A DNA stretch of 64,000 nucleotides from Pseudomonas lalkuanensis (GCF_008807375.1 NZ_CP043311.1:1716001-1780000), one strand, 5' to 3'. Shown: positions 1 to 9,094, numbered from the stretch's first letter. Numbers and translations: made by a program. The notes: generated by a model from the sequence alone, not told the origin.

Positions 1-873
1 GTACTGCATCCGGGGCTCGGGCCGGAGCTGCTGATGCTGGTGGCCATGTGTTTTGCCCTGTGCCTGGTGCCGGTGGCACTGACTCGCAAGTTGCACCCGG
101 CGCCCTTGCATCCGGCACCGCTGGAGCCGCGCTTCTTCATCAAGCGGGTGCCGCAATCGATGACCACCGTGCTGGTGTCCGGCCTGGTGATCGGTTCCTT
201 CTATGGTCTGGCGCCGCTCTATGCCACCGCCCAGGGGCTGCCTATCGACCAGGTGGGCCTGTTCATGGGGAGCTGCATCCTCGCCGGCCTGCTGGTGCAA
301 TGGCCGCTGGGCTGGCTGTCGGATCGTCACGATCGCGCGGTGCTGATCCGCAGCACGGCCGCCTTGCTCGCGTTGTCGTCCCTGCCGCTGGCGATCATGC
401 CCTCGGCGCCTCTGGAGGTGCTGTTCCCGGTGGGCTTCGTGGTCTGCCTGCTGCAGTTCAGTCTCTATCCCCTGGCGGTGGCCTTCTCCAACGACCATAT
501 CGAGGCGGAGCGCCGCGTGTCGCTGACCGCCATGCTGCTGATCACCTTTGGCGTGGGCGCGAGCATCGGTCCGTTGCTGACCGGTGCCCTGATGAAGCAG
601 CTGGGGCCGAACATGCTCTATGCCTTCGTCTGTTTCTGCGCCGCGGTGCTGGTACTGCGGGTGCGGCCGGACGCGGTCACCGGCCTGCACAGGGTTGAGG
701 AGGCGCCGCTGCATCACGTGCCCACCCCGGACAACATGACCAGTTCGCCCCTGGTGGCTGCCCTGGACCCACGTGTCGACGAACGGGCGGTGCACGACCA
801 GATGCAGAACGGCGATACCCCGCCTGCGCCGCCGACGGACGATATGCCGGAGCAACCTCAGCCGAATAAGTAG
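1..873 (+). CDS. MFS transporter, C-terminal part (cut by left edge)
   Basis: The frame is open from base 1 and stops at 873, so only about 290 C-terminal residues are present. It is a polytopic inner-membrane protein with successive hydrophobic helices. The loop GWLSDRHDR matches the MFS motif-A signature (G-x-L-x-D-R), here in the position of the loop between TM8 and TM9. The last 60 residues are hydrophilic and proline-rich, probably a cytoplasmic tail. The substrate cannot be told. An MFS gene beside flgZ-flgN-flgM is usual in pseudomonads, so this end of the window looks like conserved chromosomal backbone. Confidence 0.85.
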   Translation, partial: VLHPGLGPELLMLVAMCFALCLVPVALTRKLHPAPLHPAPLEPRFFIKRVPQSMTTVLVSGLVIGSFYGLAPLYATAQGLPIDQVGLFMGSCILAGLLVQWPLGWLSDRHDRAVLIRSTAALLALSSLPLAIMPSAPLEVLFPVGFVVCLLQFSLYPLAVAFSNDHIEAERRVSLTAMLLITFGVGASIGPLLTGALMKQLGPNMLYAFVCFCAAVLVLRVRPDAVTGLHRVEEAPLHHVPTPDNMTSSPLVAALDPRVDERAVHDQMQNGDTPPAPPTDDMPEQPQPNK

Positions 874-972
874 TGGCCCAACGCCACAACGCTTTTGCCC
901 AATTATCGACCAGTGTGGCTACCCGAGCTTCAAGCCCAAGGCCTGCCTTGGGACTTCAAGGAGGATCTGGTC

Positions 973-1593
973 ATGACGTTGAGCATCTCCCTGCATCTGC
1001 TGGCCAGCGCCCCGCAGGCCGGCAACTTCCACCCCAGGCTGGTTCCTGAACTGGGGGAGGAGGGGGTGGACCGGTTGCATCGGCAACTGGTGGCACGCGT
1101 ACTCAACCTCCCACCGCTGGGCTTCAGTGAGCGAATCTTCTGGATCGAGGATGGACCGGACGAGGCCCTCGAAGCCCTGGCCGAGGATAACGACTGGATG
1201 GTGGTGGGCCAGCCGGTCGGCGACCTGGGGGAGCGAATGCGACGAATCGCTGCCCTGGGCCTTTCCGAGAACGATGCCGTGGTACTCATCGGCCAGTATT
1301 GTCCAACGCTGGATGCCGATTACCTGTCAGCCGCCTGCGAGGCGCTCGATCACCATCACGCAGTACTGGGGCCGACCGAAGACGGGCGCTACATGTTGCT
1401 CGGGCTGCGCCTCGTCGATCCACGCCTGTTCGAAGCCATACCCTGGGGCAGTGATCAAGTACTGGCCATGACCTGCGAACGCTTGCAGGAGCTGGAGTGG
1501 CGGCACGGACTGCTGCCGTCGCTCTGGGTGCTGGACAGCCCCGAACACCTGCCTCGCCTGGGGCGAATGGGTATCAAGCTGGGGGTTGCCTGA
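973..1593 (+). CDS. DUF2064 / TIGR04282-type glycosyltransferase-like protein
   Basis: A 206-residue soluble protein. The ATG at 973 was chosen because AAGGAGG lies at 958-964, eight bases upstream; the frame extends further 5' without such a site. The segment LIGQYCPTLDADYLSAA followed by VLGPTEDGRYMLLGL fits the family signature (D-x-P-x-L ... GP-x-DGGY-x-L-x-G) of GT-A-fold proteins in DUF2064. The first Asp is replaced by Tyr-Cys and the second Gly of DGGY by Arg, so nucleotide-sugar binding may be altered. Some family members act in arsenosugar biosynthesis, but nothing nearby supports that role. It follows the MFS gene by 99 bp and converges on flgZ. The biological function is unknown. 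Confidence 0.7.
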   Translation: MTLSISLHLLASAPQAGNFHPRLVPELGEEGVDRLHRQLVARVLNLPPLGFSERIFWIEDGPDEALEALAEDNDWMVVGQPVGDLGERMRRIAALGLSENDAVVLIGQYCPTLDADYLSAACEALDHHHAVLGPTEDGRYMLLGLRLVDPRLFEAIPWGSDQVLAMTCERLQELEWRHGLLPSLWVLDSPEHLPRLGRMGIKLGVA

Positions 1594-1615
1594 AGGCGGA
1601 TGGACGAAACGACCG

Positions 1616-1644
1616 GGCCAGGCTCTTTAGGCAGCAGCCTGGCC
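1616..1644. terminator. Bidirectional terminator-like hairpin between convergent genes
   Basis: GGCCAGGCT at 1616-1624 pairs perfectly with AGCCTGGCC at 1636-1644 across an 11-base loop. It sits between the stop of the DUF2064 gene (1593) and the stop of flgZ (1655, minus strand). There is no long T-run on either side, so termination strength is uncertain. Confidence 0.5.
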
Positions 1645-1654
1645 ATCGTTCGAA

Positions 1655-2404
1655 TCAGAAGAGTTCGTCTTTCTCGAAGCGTCGTGCTTCGCGTTGCAAC
1701 TGGTAGACGAAGCGTTCGACGTTGCGCTGCACCAGTCCGCTCATCTTGTGGAAGCGAATGCCGGCGAAGCTCATGCCGAGCTTTTCGTCGAAGCTCAGAT
1801 GGCGCAGTTCCACGGGGGTGGTGATGGGGCCGATGGGCATCCTGGCGGTGAAGCGCTCATAGACCTGCCCCGTTTGCAGGCGGCCGCTCAGGTCGCCTTC
1901 GAAGCGCAGTTTGCAACCGGTGGCGGAAATATCCAGCATCACGCCCTTGACCGGTGCCGACAGCCTGTCGCCGTCCAGTTCGATGGGCACCAGCTGGGTT
2001 TGCTTGAGGGGCGCGCGGAAGGCGTTGCGGCGCTGGTGGTAGGTCACTTCGGCGGGCAGGGGGCACCAGTAGCAGCGATCTCCTTCGAACTCGCCGACCG
2101 TAGCCGGCTGCTGGGTTTCCCAGGCGATGCGCACGCCTTCGTGGAAGCCTTCGACACGAAAGGTCTCGCCATTCTTCAGGAAGCGTTCGCCGTCGTTCGG
2201 GATCAATTCATCCAGGGCGATCAGGCCGCGGTCGCGGTCCACCTCCACCAGGTAGCTCTGGAATCGCTGGTTGCGGTCGTGGAAGGTGATGATCAGGGGA
2301 TCGTGGTGCTGCTGCAGTAGACGAAGATTGGCCAGGATTTCGACCGGTGCCTTGAGCACTTTTGGGGGCTGTGGGCCGTTATCTTCGTGGAATGGGTTGG
2401 ACAC
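1655..2404 (-). CDS. flgZ: Flagellar brake protein, PilZ domain c-di-GMP receptor (FlgZ/YcgR)
   Basis: A 249-residue cytoplasmic protein with an N-terminal YcgR domain (about residues 15-110) and a C-terminal PilZ domain (about 120-240). The PilZ c-di-GMP site is visible as RRNAFR (the RxxxR element) followed by DISATG (the D/NxSxxG element). On binding c-di-GMP, proteins of this family act at the motor to slow swimming. The start is GTG at 2402-2404. It lies downstream of flgN with a 90-bp gap and is on the same strand as flgM-flgN-flgA, the usual Pseudomonas arrangement. Confidence 0.93.
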   Translation of the reverse strand: MSNPFHEDNGPQPPKVLKAPVEILANLRLLQQHHDPLIITFHDRNQRFQSYLVEVDRDRGLIALDELIPNDGERFLKNGETFRVEGFHEGVRIAWETQQPATVGEFEGDRCYWCPLPAEVTYHQRRNAFRAPLKQTQLVPIELDGDRLSAPVKGVMLDISATGCKLRFEGDLSGRLQTGQVYERFTARMPIGPITTPVELRHLSFDEKLGMSFAGIRFHKMSGLVQRNVERFVYQLQREARRFEKDELF

Positions 2405-2494
2405 GGTCCAGGTCTCTCCGAACGCAAAAGCGGATTACACGAAGAGTGGCGGCATCGTGCCTGCGTGTCTCCGTGCCTTTCTTGTAATGTCTCG

Positions 2495-2962
2495 TCAGGC
2501 CTGGCTGAGCGGGCGCTGCTGGCCGATTCTAGCTGTCGCACCCCGGCTGTCATAGAGGCTGGGCGTATCGCCACCACGCAGGATGCCGAGCATGCTGCCG
2601 ACCGATGCCCGATTGGCGCGGATCAGGCGGCCATTGCGTTCGTTGGACTCCTTGCAACGCTCGAGCAGCTCGCCCAGTTCGTCGCTGCGCTTGAGTACTT
2701 CCTGGCCCAGGGCGAAGCGTTCGGCGAACTGCTGCAGTCCGGCGCGGTCGGCGCTCAGCTGGAGACTGGCCAGCAGCTGGCTGCGCTGGCGGCCATGCTG
2801 GTCGAGTTGGGCGAGCAGGGGCTGCTTGTCGGCAAGCAGCTTCTCCAGGCGGGCGAGATCGCGTTCGCCCAGGGCCTGGAATTCTTCGTCCATCAGCTCA
2901 AGCAAACGCTGGGCGTGGCCGATATCGTCGGTGAACAGCTGAAGCAGGTTGGTATCGTGCAT
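2495..2962 (-). CDS. flgN: Flagellar export chaperone FlgN
   Basis: A 155-residue, mostly alpha-helical, charged protein typical of FlgN, the chaperone that binds and protects the hook-associated proteins FlgK and FlgL before export. Long heptad-like stretches (for example ERDLARLEKLLADKQPLL) fit the helical-bundle fold. It follows flgM by 49 bp and is probably cotranscribed from the FliA promoter at 3389-3415. Confidence 0.92.
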   Translation of the reverse strand: MHDTNLLQLFTDDIGHAQRLLELMDEEFQALGERDLARLEKLLADKQPLLAQLDQHGRQRSQLLASLQLSADRAGLQQFAERFALGQEVLKRSDELGELLERCKESNERNGRLIRANRASVGSMLGILRGGDTPSLYDSRGATARIGQQRPLSQA

Positions 2963-3011
2963 ACGAGCTCTGGGGGATCGGGCGTCCAGGTTCCCCAGCG
3001 CCGCCCGTGGA

Positions 3012-3350
3012 CTAGCGCTGGGATTCGAAGTTCAGCAGCTTGCCGGCCACGCGTTTGCTGTCGACCTGATAGGTGCCGTCGGCAATGGCCTGCTTGAGCT
3101 TTTCAACGCGCTCCTTGTCCACCACGGGAAGGTCGCGCAGTTGTTCGCCGGCTTTCTGCAGCACCTGAGCTTCGCTGCTCAGTTGCACGGACTCGCCGCT
3201 CTTGGCAGCCGGAGCCTGCTCGCCGGTATTCTGGGCCGGAGCAGCCTGGCCGCTGGTGACGGTTTCGCTCTTGCCGGCCTGGGTGCTGCCGGTACGCCCC
3301 GAGTTGACGGGGGTGGGGCCGTTATTGAGCCGGTTGAAGTCGATAACCAT
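3012..3350 (-). CDS. flgM: Anti-sigma-28 factor FlgM
   Basis: A 112-residue small hydrophilic protein starting MVIDFNRL. The N-terminal half (about residues 1-55) is low-complexity and rich in Gly, Thr, Ala and Gln, as expected for the disordered export region. The C-terminal half carries [17 protein letters not shown] and [13 protein letters not shown], matching the sigma-28-binding helices. FlgM holds FliA inactive until the hook is complete, then is exported. A consensus FliA promoter 39-65 bp upstream of its start implies feedback by its own target sigma factor. Confidence 0.95.
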   Translation of the reverse strand: MVIDFNRLNNGPTPVNSGRTGSTQAGKSETVTSGQAAPAQNTGEQAPAAKSGESVQLSSEAQVLQKAGEQLRDLPVVDKERVEKLKQAIADGTYQVDSKRVAGKLLNFESQR

Positions 3351-3388
3351 GATGCAGAACCTCGGACGCTGATTGGACGCTTACCGTT

Positions 3389-3415
3389 TTATCGGCCCTG
3401 TCCGGGATAACTTTA
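3389..3415 (-). promoter_or_regulatory. FliA (sigma-28) promoter of flgMN
   Basis: Read on the minus strand: TAAAGTTA, 11 bases, GCCGATAA. This is essentially the full sigma-28 consensus (TAAAGTTT-N11-GCCGATAA), placed in the gap between flgA and flgM. It would start transcription about 30 bases before flgM. Confidence 0.9.
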
Positions 3416-3479
3416 GAAAATTCTTTGGTGCCGGCTGAGTTTAAGAAATCAGCCCGCTTCGGCGCCAGCGGATTCATGC

Positions 3480-4208
3480 CTACATGTCCACCTGCACCTG
3501 GCCGGGCGCCTTGACGCGGGCCTTGATCACGCGGCCGGAGCTCAGGTTGCGAACCCGGATCTGCTCGCCGGGCGCACCATTGGCCAGAGCCTCTCCCGGC
3601 ATGCGGACATTGATCGAGGCGCTCGCCGCGCTGATCACTACCTGGTCGCCCTTGCTCACCACTTCGGCCTGCTGCAGATGCAATGGCGCCAGTACCTGAT
3701 CGGGGAGCAGGGCACGTGTGGTCTTCTGGCCGATGATCTGCCCCGGGTCGGTGAGAAATCCCTGGTTCAGGGTGCCCACGTCGCGCTCGGCGACAGCCAC
3801 GTCCTGGGCTGCGATCGGCGCTCCACGGCGCAGCGGCCGGGTCACTACCACCACCTCACGGTAAAGCCTGACCTGGGCCGGGACGAACACCGTCCACGGG
3901 GCGCTGCCATCGCAACGAATCCTCACCGTGACGCGCCCCAGCGGCTGGGCCGGGCTTTCCAGCCTGGTCGTCAAATCCTTGTCGCACTCCATCAGGCGCA
4001 GGCGTGGATCGAGGCGATTGACCCGGATTTCGCTGCGGCCCTGGATATTGCTCCGCTGCAGATAATCTTCGACGGCGAACTCAAGAAAGCCTTCGGCTGT
4101 GCCGATAAGCACCTCAGGTGACGTCAGATTCGCACTCGACGCGGGGCTGTAGCCGAGACAGCACAAAGCGGGTAAAACAGCCGCAAGCGATTTGCGGCGT
4201 TTTGCCAT
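3480..4208 (-). CDS. flgA: Flagellar P-ring assembly chaperone FlgA
   Basis: A 242-residue periplasmic protein needed to assemble the FlgI P-ring around the rod. From the ATG at 4208 it begins MAKRRKSLAAVLPALCCLG, a classic Sec signal peptide with cleavage probably after ...ASSA. The SAF domain is at about residues 115-175 and the ChapFlgA region follows to the C-terminus. Two further in-frame ATGs lie at 4232 and 4241. An RpoN promoter at 4254-4268 would place the transcript start near 4242, leaving almost no leader for those two. The start is therefore chosen by signal-peptide form and promoter position; no start has a clear Shine-Dalgarno site. Confidence 0.93.
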   Translation of the reverse strand: MAKRRKSLAAVLPALCCLGYSPASSANLTSPEVLIGTAEGFLEFAVEDYLQRSNIQGRSEIRVNRLDPRLRLMECDKDLTTRLESPAQPLGRVTVRIRCDGSAPWTVFVPAQVRLYREVVVVTRPLRRGAPIAAQDVAVAERDVGTLNQGFLTDPGQIIGQKTTRALLPDQVLAPLHLQQAEVVSKGDQVVISAASASINVRMPGEALANGAPGEQIRVRNLSSGRVIKARVKAPGQVQVDM

Positions 4209-4253
4209 CAAGTGTCGGAAAAGCGTCGTCATGGTGTTCATGCAAACATAGAA

Positions 4254-4268
4254 GCAAGGCTCGTGCCG
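4254..4268 (-). promoter_or_regulatory. RpoN (sigma-54) promoter of flgA
   Basis: Minus strand CGGCAC-N5-TTGC matches the -24/-12 consensus (TGGCAC-N5-TTGC) except for the first base. flgA belongs to the FleQ/RpoN class in P. aeruginosa, which agrees with this site. It lies in the 109-bp gap between the divergent flgA and cheV genes. Confidence 0.75.
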
Positions 4269-4289
4269 CCTGCTAGGCTGATGCAGGCG
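4267..4289. promoter_or_regulatory. Inverted repeat in the flgA-cheV divergent region
   Basis: CGCCTGC (4267-4273) and GCAGGCG (4283-4289) form a perfect 7-bp dyad with a 9-base spacer. It touches the -24 element of the flgA promoter and lies 29 bases before cheV. It could be a protein-binding site, but it does not match any operator I can name. Confidence 0.35.
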
Positions 4290-4317
4290 TTCAATGGCTT
4301 GTAATAGGAGTCTGGTC

Positions 4318-5250
4318 ATGGCCGGAGTTTTGGATTCGGTTAACCAGCGTACCCAACTGGTCGGGCAGAACCGCCTGGAGCTGCTGCTGTTCCGTCTCGA
4401 TGGATCGCAGCTCTACGGCATCAACGTATTCAAGGTGAAGGAGGTGCTGCAGTGCCCCCGCCTCACCCTGATGCCCAAGTCCAGCCCGGTGGTGCGCGGG
4501 GTCGCCAATATCCGTGGGGGTACCATTCCGATTCTCGACCTGTCCATGGCGACCGGGCGCAGAGGCCTGGATGACCTGAAGAACAGTTTCGTCATCATCA
4601 CGGAATACAACACCAAGGTGCAGGGGTTCCTGGTGCGCTCGGTGGAGCGCATCGTCAACATGAACTGGGAGGAGATCCATCCGCCACCCAAGGGAACCGG
4701 CCGCGAGCATTACCTGACGGCGGTGACCCGGGTCGACAAGCAGTTAGTGGAGATCATCGACGTCGAGAAAATCCTCGCCGAAGTGGCACCTACCTCCGAG
4801 GTGGTGTCCGAAGGTGTGATCGATATCGAGACCCAGACCAAGGCCGTCAGCAAGCGGGTCCTGATCGTCGATGACTCGTCGGTTGCGCGAAAGCAGGTGA
4901 TCCGCTGCCTGGAAACCGTCGGTGTCGAGGTCAAGGCCCTCAACGACGGGCGCCAGGCCTACAACTACCTGCGCGAGATGGTGGAGGAGGGCAAGGCGCC
5001 GGAGCAGGAATTGCTGATGATCGTTTCCGACATCGAGATGCCGGAGATGGACGGCTACACCCTGACAGCGGAAATCCGCAACGATCCGCGCATGCAGAAA
5101 CTGCATATCCTCCTGCATACTTCGCTTTCCGGCGTGTTCAACCAGGCCATGGTGAAGAAGGTGGGGGCGGATGACTTCCTCGCCAAGTTCAAGCCGGATG
5201 ACCTGGCGGCGCGAGTCGTGGAACGCATCAAGGTAACGGACGGGGGCTGA
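4318..5250 (+). CDS. cheV: Chemotaxis protein CheV (CheW-like domain plus receiver)
   Basis: A 310-residue cytoplasmic protein. Residues about 15-160 form a CheW-like coupling domain; residues about 180-310 form a CheY-like receiver with acidic pocket LIVDDSS and predicted phosphoacceptor Asp238 in VSDIEMP. CheV couples receptors to CheA and is itself phosphorylated to adjust sensitivity. The ATG at 4318 has AGGAG at 4306-4310; an upstream in-frame ATG at 4294 lacks this. It is followed by cheR after 42 bp and is divergent from flgA, as in other Pseudomonas genomes. Confidence 0.95.
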   Translation: MAGVLDSVNQRTQLVGQNRLELLLFRLDGSQLYGINVFKVKEVLQCPRLTLMPKSSPVVRGVANIRGGTIPILDLSMATGRRGLDDLKNSFVIITEYNTKVQGFLVRSVERIVNMNWEEIHPPPKGTGREHYLTAVTRVDKQLVEIIDVEKILAEVAPTSEVVSEGVIDIETQTKAVSKRVLIVDDSSVARKQVIRCLETVGVEVKALNDGRQAYNYLREMVEEGKAPEQELLMIVSDIEMPEMDGYTLTAEIRNDPRMQKLHILLHTSLSGVFNQAMVKKVGADDFLAKFKPDDLAARVVERIKVTDGG

Positions 5251-5292
5251 TTCGGTCCCCTGACATGGAAACAGATCGGTGAGGCGCCCTTA

Positions 5293-6120
5293 GTGTCTTC
5301 AGGCAATGTGGAGTTCGAGCAGTTCCGGGTATTCCTGGAGAAGACCTGCGGCATCCTGCTGGGCAGCAACAAGCAGTATCTGGTCTCCAGCCGGCTGAAC
5401 AAGCTTATGGAACAGAACGGCATCAAGACCCTGGGTGAGCTCACGCAGCGTATCCAGGGGTTTTCCAGGGGTGGTCTGCGGGAGCAGGTCATCGATGCCA
5501 TGACCACCAACGAAACCCTGTGGTTTCGCGATACCTATCCCTTCGAGGTGCTGAAGAGCCGGGTTCTCCCCGAGTTGATCAAGGCCAGTCCGAACCAGCC
5601 CCTGCGCATCTGGTCGGCGGCCAGCTCGTCGGGACAGGAGCCTTTCTCCATTTCGATGGCGATCGACGAATACGAGAAGATCAATCTCGGCCAGCTCAAG
5701 GCGGGGGCGCGCATCGTCGCGACCGACCTGTCCAGTTCCATGTTGGCTGCCTGCCGTTCCGGCGAGTACGACAGCCTGGCCATGGGCCGGGGCCTGTCCC
5801 AGGAACGCCTGGCGCGCTACTTCGATCCGAAGGGGCCGGGGCGCTGGGCGGTGAAACCGGCTATTCGCAGCCGGGTGGAGTTCCGTCCGCTGAACCTGCT
5901 GGACAGCTACGCGGCGTTGGGCAAGTTCGACATCGTCTTCTGCCGCAATGTGCTGATCTACTTCTCCGCGGACGTGAAGAAGGACATCCTCACCCGCATC
6001 CACGCCACCCTGAAGCCGGGTGGCTACCTGTTCCTCGGCGCGTCCGAGGCCCTCAACGGCCTGCCCGACCTCTACCAGATGGTCCAGTGCAGTCCAGGGA
6101 TCATCTACAAGGTGAAATGA
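5293..6120 (+). CDS. cheR: Chemotaxis protein methyltransferase CheR
   Basis: A 275-residue S-adenosylmethionine-dependent enzyme that methylates glutamates on chemoreceptors. The N-terminal helical CheR_N domain covers about residues 1-75. The catalytic Rossmann domain follows with motif RIWSAASSSGQEPFS and the later signature FDIVFCRNVLIYF, both standard for CheR. The start is GTG at 5293, with a weak upstream GTGAGG. It forms an operon with cheV and is closed by a strong hairpin overlapping its stop codon. Confidence 0.95.
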   Translation: MSSGNVEFEQFRVFLEKTCGILLGSNKQYLVSSRLNKLMEQNGIKTLGELTQRIQGFSRGGLREQVIDAMTTNETLWFRDTYPFEVLKSRVLPELIKASPNQPLRIWSAASSSGQEPFSISMAIDEYEKINLGQLKAGARIVATDLSSSMLAACRSGEYDSLAMGRGLSQERLARYFDPKGPGRWAVKPAIRSRVEFRPLNLLDSYAALGKFDIVFCRNVLIYFSADVKKDILTRIHATLKPGGYLFLGASEALNGLPDLYQMVQCSPGIIYKVK

Positions 6121-6149
6121 ACAAGGGAGGCCAGTGGCCTCCCTTGTTC
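6119..6149 (+). terminator. Rho-independent-type hairpin after cheR
   Basis: A 14-bp perfect stem: GAACAAGGGAGGCC (6119-6132), three-base loop AGT, then GGCCTCCCTTGTTC (6136-6149). The stem begins inside the TGA stop of cheR. No strong T-run follows, but the symmetry and position mark it as the operon terminator. Confidence 0.8.
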
Positions 6150-6167
6150 ATAGATTGCGCCGCGTCT

Positions 6168-6245
6168 GCAGGAGCCAGCTTGCTGGCGAACAGCCCTTGT
6201 ATACGTCATTCGCGAGCAAGAACTGGGCGTCCCCCTCGCTCCTAC
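6168..6245. repeat. REP-like intergenic repeat (copy 1)
   Basis: Begins GCAGGAGCCAGCTTGCTGGC and ends CTCGCTCCTACA, with TTCGCGAGCAAG internally. It shares the ends and core with the copies at 20999-21064 and 60782-60847. It is a short imperfect-palindrome repeat of the kind scattered between Pseudomonas genes. Its right end overlaps the ohr stop codon. Confidence 0.75.
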
Positions 6246-6667
6246 ACCAGGGTAAGGGTCACGTTGATGTTGCCCCGCGTGGCATTGGAGTACGGGCAGA
6301 CGATATGCGCCTTGTCCACCAGCGCCTTTGCGGCCTGCCTGTCCAGGCCGGGCAGGGAAATCTTCAGTTCGACCTCGATGCCGAAACCGGTTGGCAAGGT
6401 GCCGATGCCCACCGCGCCTTCTATATAGGTGTCTTCGCTCAGGGTGATCTTTTCCTTGCCGGCGACGAACTTGATTGCACCGAGGAAGCAGGCCGAGTAA
6501 CCCGCGGCGAACAACTGCTCGGGGTTGGTGCCGTCGCCTCCCGGTCCGCCGAGTTCCTTCGGTGTGGTCAGCTTCACATCCAGCACGCCGTCCGATGACA
6601 CGGCGCGGCCTTCACGGCCGCCGTAGGCTTCGGCATGGGCGGTATACAGGGCTTTCTCGATGGGCAT
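6242..6667 (-). CDS. ohr: Organic hydroperoxide resistance protein Ohr (OsmC family)
   Basis: A 141-residue cytoplasmic thiol peroxidase that reduces organic hydroperoxides. The two redox cysteines are visible in [10 protein letters not shown] and [13 protein letters not shown], and the length is exactly that of the family. The start [14 protein letters not shown] at 6667 has GGAGAC upstream; ten codons of open frame further 5' are not Ohr-like. No OhrR/OspR-type MarR repressor gene is adjacent, unlike in many pseudomonads, so regulation is not evident here. Confidence 0.93.
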   Translation of the reverse strand: MPIEKALYTAHAEAYGGREGRAVSSDGVLDVKLTTPKELGGPGGDGTNPEQLFAAGYSACFLGAIKFVAGKEKITLSEDTYIEGAVGIGTLPTGFGIEVELKISLPGLDRQAAKALVDKAHIVCPYSNATRGNINVTLTLV

Positions 6668-6752
6668 GGCGGGTCTCCGGATTGGGGGCAGAGACAAGCA
6701 AGCCTAGCCAAAGGATCGGATCTGCCCAGCGCCGTCTGACTGAAAACGCCCT

Positions 6753-7601
6753 TCAGGCCGTCAGCCAGTCGATGAACAGGGCGAAAAGCTCCGCCTGGGA
6801 GCTGATCTCCAGCTTCGTGTAGAGGTTCTTGCGGTGCATGCGCACGGTTTCCGGGGATATCTCCAGCACCTTGGCGCTGGACTTGGCCGAGTGTCCGCGC
6901 AGCAGGAGGTGGGCGATTTCCCTTTCGCGTTCGGTGAGCCGGTCGCTGCCGAAGTTCATGAATGCTTCGCGGATCTGCTGGTTGAGGCCGGCGGGGGCAC
7001 CGGCGCGCATGGGCGCCGAGCCGTGGCCATCCAGGCAACGGATCAGCCCCCCACGCTCGTCGAACTGACGAACCAGTTCGCGCACCAGCGGGTGCGCCGT
7101 CCGCAGCAATGCAAGTTCGTCCTGGCTGAAGCGTGCGCCACTGCGTCCCTGGTACACGCAGAGGGATACCTTGCGCTGGCCGCCTAAGTTGACGATGAAA
7201 TGCGCGTCTTCCACCGAGCCGCACTTGAGGTAGTTGGTGCGGTAGTACTCGCTGCTGAAGAAATCGTCCGGGGCGATTTCCGAGAGGTGGTAGAAGCCTT
7301 CGGCCAAGCCATTCTCCATCGCCAGGCAGAAGGGGTCCAGCAGGTAACCGCGAGCGTAATAGCGCTCGATCAGCGCCTCGCGATATTCGGTGGGGATGCC
7401 GCACTGGTAGAGCGGTCGTGGCGCCAACCCCTTGCATTCCAGGCCCAGCAGCACCGACTCGATGGGTACCAGGCTTCGCAGTGCATCGATCAGGCGCTCG
7501 CAGAACGAGGGTTCCGCGACGCTGGCCATGGCGCGAGCCAGCCCTGCATGCCAGGCATGCAGGGCGGCGAGGGTGGTGCTGGAGGGTTGGGATTCGGTCA
7601 T
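6753..7601 (-). CDS. LuxR-family transcriptional regulator
   Basis: A 282-residue regulator. The C-terminal LuxR-type helix-turn-helix is clear (residues about 215-275: LTEREREIAHLLLRG, then SPETVRMHRKNLYTKL). The N-terminal two thirds are a GAF/autoinducer-like sensory domain; ERYYARGYLLDPF weakly recalls the Y-x3-Y-x3-DP segment of autoinducer-binding domains. The start at 7601 is chosen to avoid overlap with the upstream aminotransferase; the frame remains open to 7667 and no good ribosome site decides it. It is on the same strand as the aminotransferase and polyamine-type binding protein genes, so it may regulate them. The ligand is unknown. Confidence 0.8.
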   Translation of the reverse strand: MTESQPSSTTLAALHAWHAGLARAMASVAEPSFCERLIDALRSLVPIESVLLGLECKGLAPRPLYQCGIPTEYREALIERYYARGYLLDPFCLAMENGLAEGFYHLSEIAPDDFFSSEYYRTNYLKCGSVEDAHFIVNLGGQRKVSLCVYQGRSGARFSQDELALLRTAHPLVRELVRQFDERGGLIRCLDGHGSAPMRAGAPAGLNQQIREAFMNFGSDRLTEREREIAHLLLRGHSAKSSAKVLEISPETVRMHRKNLYTKLEISSQAELFALFIDWLTA

Positions 7602-7644
7602 GTCCGGCAGTCTACTGGCGTCGCCGGGCAGCGACCAGACGCTG

Positions 7645-9063
7645 TCAGTTGCCTGCATAGTCGCCACTTTGCTTGAGGGCCTCGGCGGTTTCGAGGATGG
7701 CTTCGCGCAGCGTCTCGACGATCTCGTCCACCTGGGCGCGGGTGATGGTCAGCGGCGGCGACATCACGTTCAGGTGCACGATGGGGCGTACCAGCAGACC
7801 GCGTTTCTGCGCCCGCAGGTGGATCTGTTCGCCGATGTTCAGCTCATCGGGGAACAGCGCCTTGCTCGCCTTGTCGGCGACGAACTCGACGCAGGCCATG
7901 AGTTTCTTGCAGCGCACGCTGCCCACCAGCGGCAGGTCGGCGAGGCCCTGCAGGCGTTCCTCCAGATAGGTGCCTACCTCCTCCACATGGGGCAGCAGGT
8001 TCTCCCGCTGGATGATCTCGATATTCTTCAGCGCGCTGACGCAGCTCACCGGGTGGCCGCTGTAGGTGAAACCGTGGCTGAAGCAGCGGCCCTTGCCCGG
8101 CTCACCGATCACATTCCAGATGCGGTCGGAGAAGATGCAGGCACCCAGCGGCAGATAGCCGGAAGTCAGGCCCTTGGCGGTGGTGATGATGTCCGGTACC
8201 ACGCCGAACACCTCTTCCGAGGCGAAGAAAGCGCCCAGACGGCCGAAGGAGGTCACCACTTCGTCGGAGATGTACAGCACATCGTGGCGCTGGCAGACCT
8301 CCCACATGCGCTTGTGATAGCCGGCCGGCGGGATGATCACACCACCCGAGCCCATGATCGGCTCGGCGAAGAAGGCTCCTACCCGGTCCGCACCCAGGGT
8401 GAGGATCTTGTCCTCGAACTCGTTGACCAGGAACTCCAGGAACTGCGCCTCGTCCATGCCCGCCGGCGCCCGGTAGGGGTTGGGGCAGGAAATGTGGTGG
8501 ATGCGGTCCTTGAGGAAGTCGAACTCCGCCGGACGATCCGCCGCCTTGCCGCCCAGGGACATGGTGAGGAAGGTGGAGCCGTGGTAGGCGTTGATGCGGG
8601 TGATGACGTGCTTCTTCTCAGGCTTCCCACGGCAGTTCTGGTAGTACTGCACCAGGCGGTAGGCGGTGTCCACTGCCGTGGAGCCGCCGGTGGTGAGGAA
8701 CACATGGTTGAGGTCGCCGGGCGCCAGTTCCGCCAGCTTCTCGCAGAGTTCGATGGCCTTGACGTTGGCCATGTCGCAGAACGGATTGGAGTAGGCCAGC
8801 TGGCGGACCTGGTCGGCGATGGCCTCCGCCATTTCCTCGCGGCCGAGGCCAATGTTGGTGCACCACATGCCGCCCACGGCGTCCAGGTAGCGGTTGCCGG
8901 CGGTGTCGTAGATATAGGCGCCACTGCCTGCGGCAATGTTCAGCGCGCCGTTCTCCCGGTGGTCGTCGAAGATGTGGTAGCCGTGCATGTAATGCGCCTT
9001 GTCGGCGGCCACGAGGCTCTCATTGTCGAACTGGGCGAAGAAGTCGGCGTTTGGGGTCTTCAT
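7645..9063 (-). CDS. Class-III pyridoxal-phosphate aminotransferase (omega-aminotransferase family)
   Basis: A 472-residue fold-type I enzyme. The PLP Asp lies in [12 protein letters not shown] and the Schiff-base Lys in [25 protein letters not shown] is the phosphate-binding loop. The length and motifs fit omega-amino acid/polyamine:pyruvate aminotransferases. The ATG at 9063 was chosen; an open extension to 9117 would overlap the upstream gene. The adjacent putrescine-type binding protein gene suggests a diamine, polyamine or omega-amino acid substrate, but this is inference. The LuxR-type gene follows on the same strand. Confidence 0.88.
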   Translation of the reverse strand: MKTPNADFFAQFDNESLVAADKAHYMHGYHIFDDHRENGALNIAAGSGAYIYDTAGNRYLDAVGGMWCTNIGLGREEMAEAIADQVRQLAYSNPFCDMANVKAIELCEKLAELAPGDLNHVFLTTGGSTAVDTAYRLVQYYQNCRGKPEKKHVITRINAYHGSTFLTMSLGGKAADRPAEFDFLKDRIHHISCPNPYRAPAGMDEAQFLEFLVNEFEDKILTLGADRVGAFFAEPIMGSGGVIIPPAGYHKRMWEVCQRHDVLYISDEVVTSFGRLGAFFASEEVFGVVPDIITTAKGLTSGYLPLGACIFSDRIWNVIGEPGKGRCFSHGFTYSGHPVSCVSALKNIEIIQRENLLPHVEEVGTYLEERLQGLADLPLVGSVRCKKLMACVEFVADKASKALFPDELNIGEQIHLRAQKRGLLVRPIVHLNVMSPPLTITRAQVDEIVETLREAILETAEALKQSGDYAGN

Positions 9064-9094
9064 GGTCGTGCTCTCGGATGCTGGGCAGTTCAAT

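Noticed and set aside
6753..7601. Calling the LuxR-type regulator a quorum-sensing receptor
   Set aside because: Only a weak Y-x-Y-x-DP resemblance to the autoinducer pocket, and there is no LuxI-type gene in the window.
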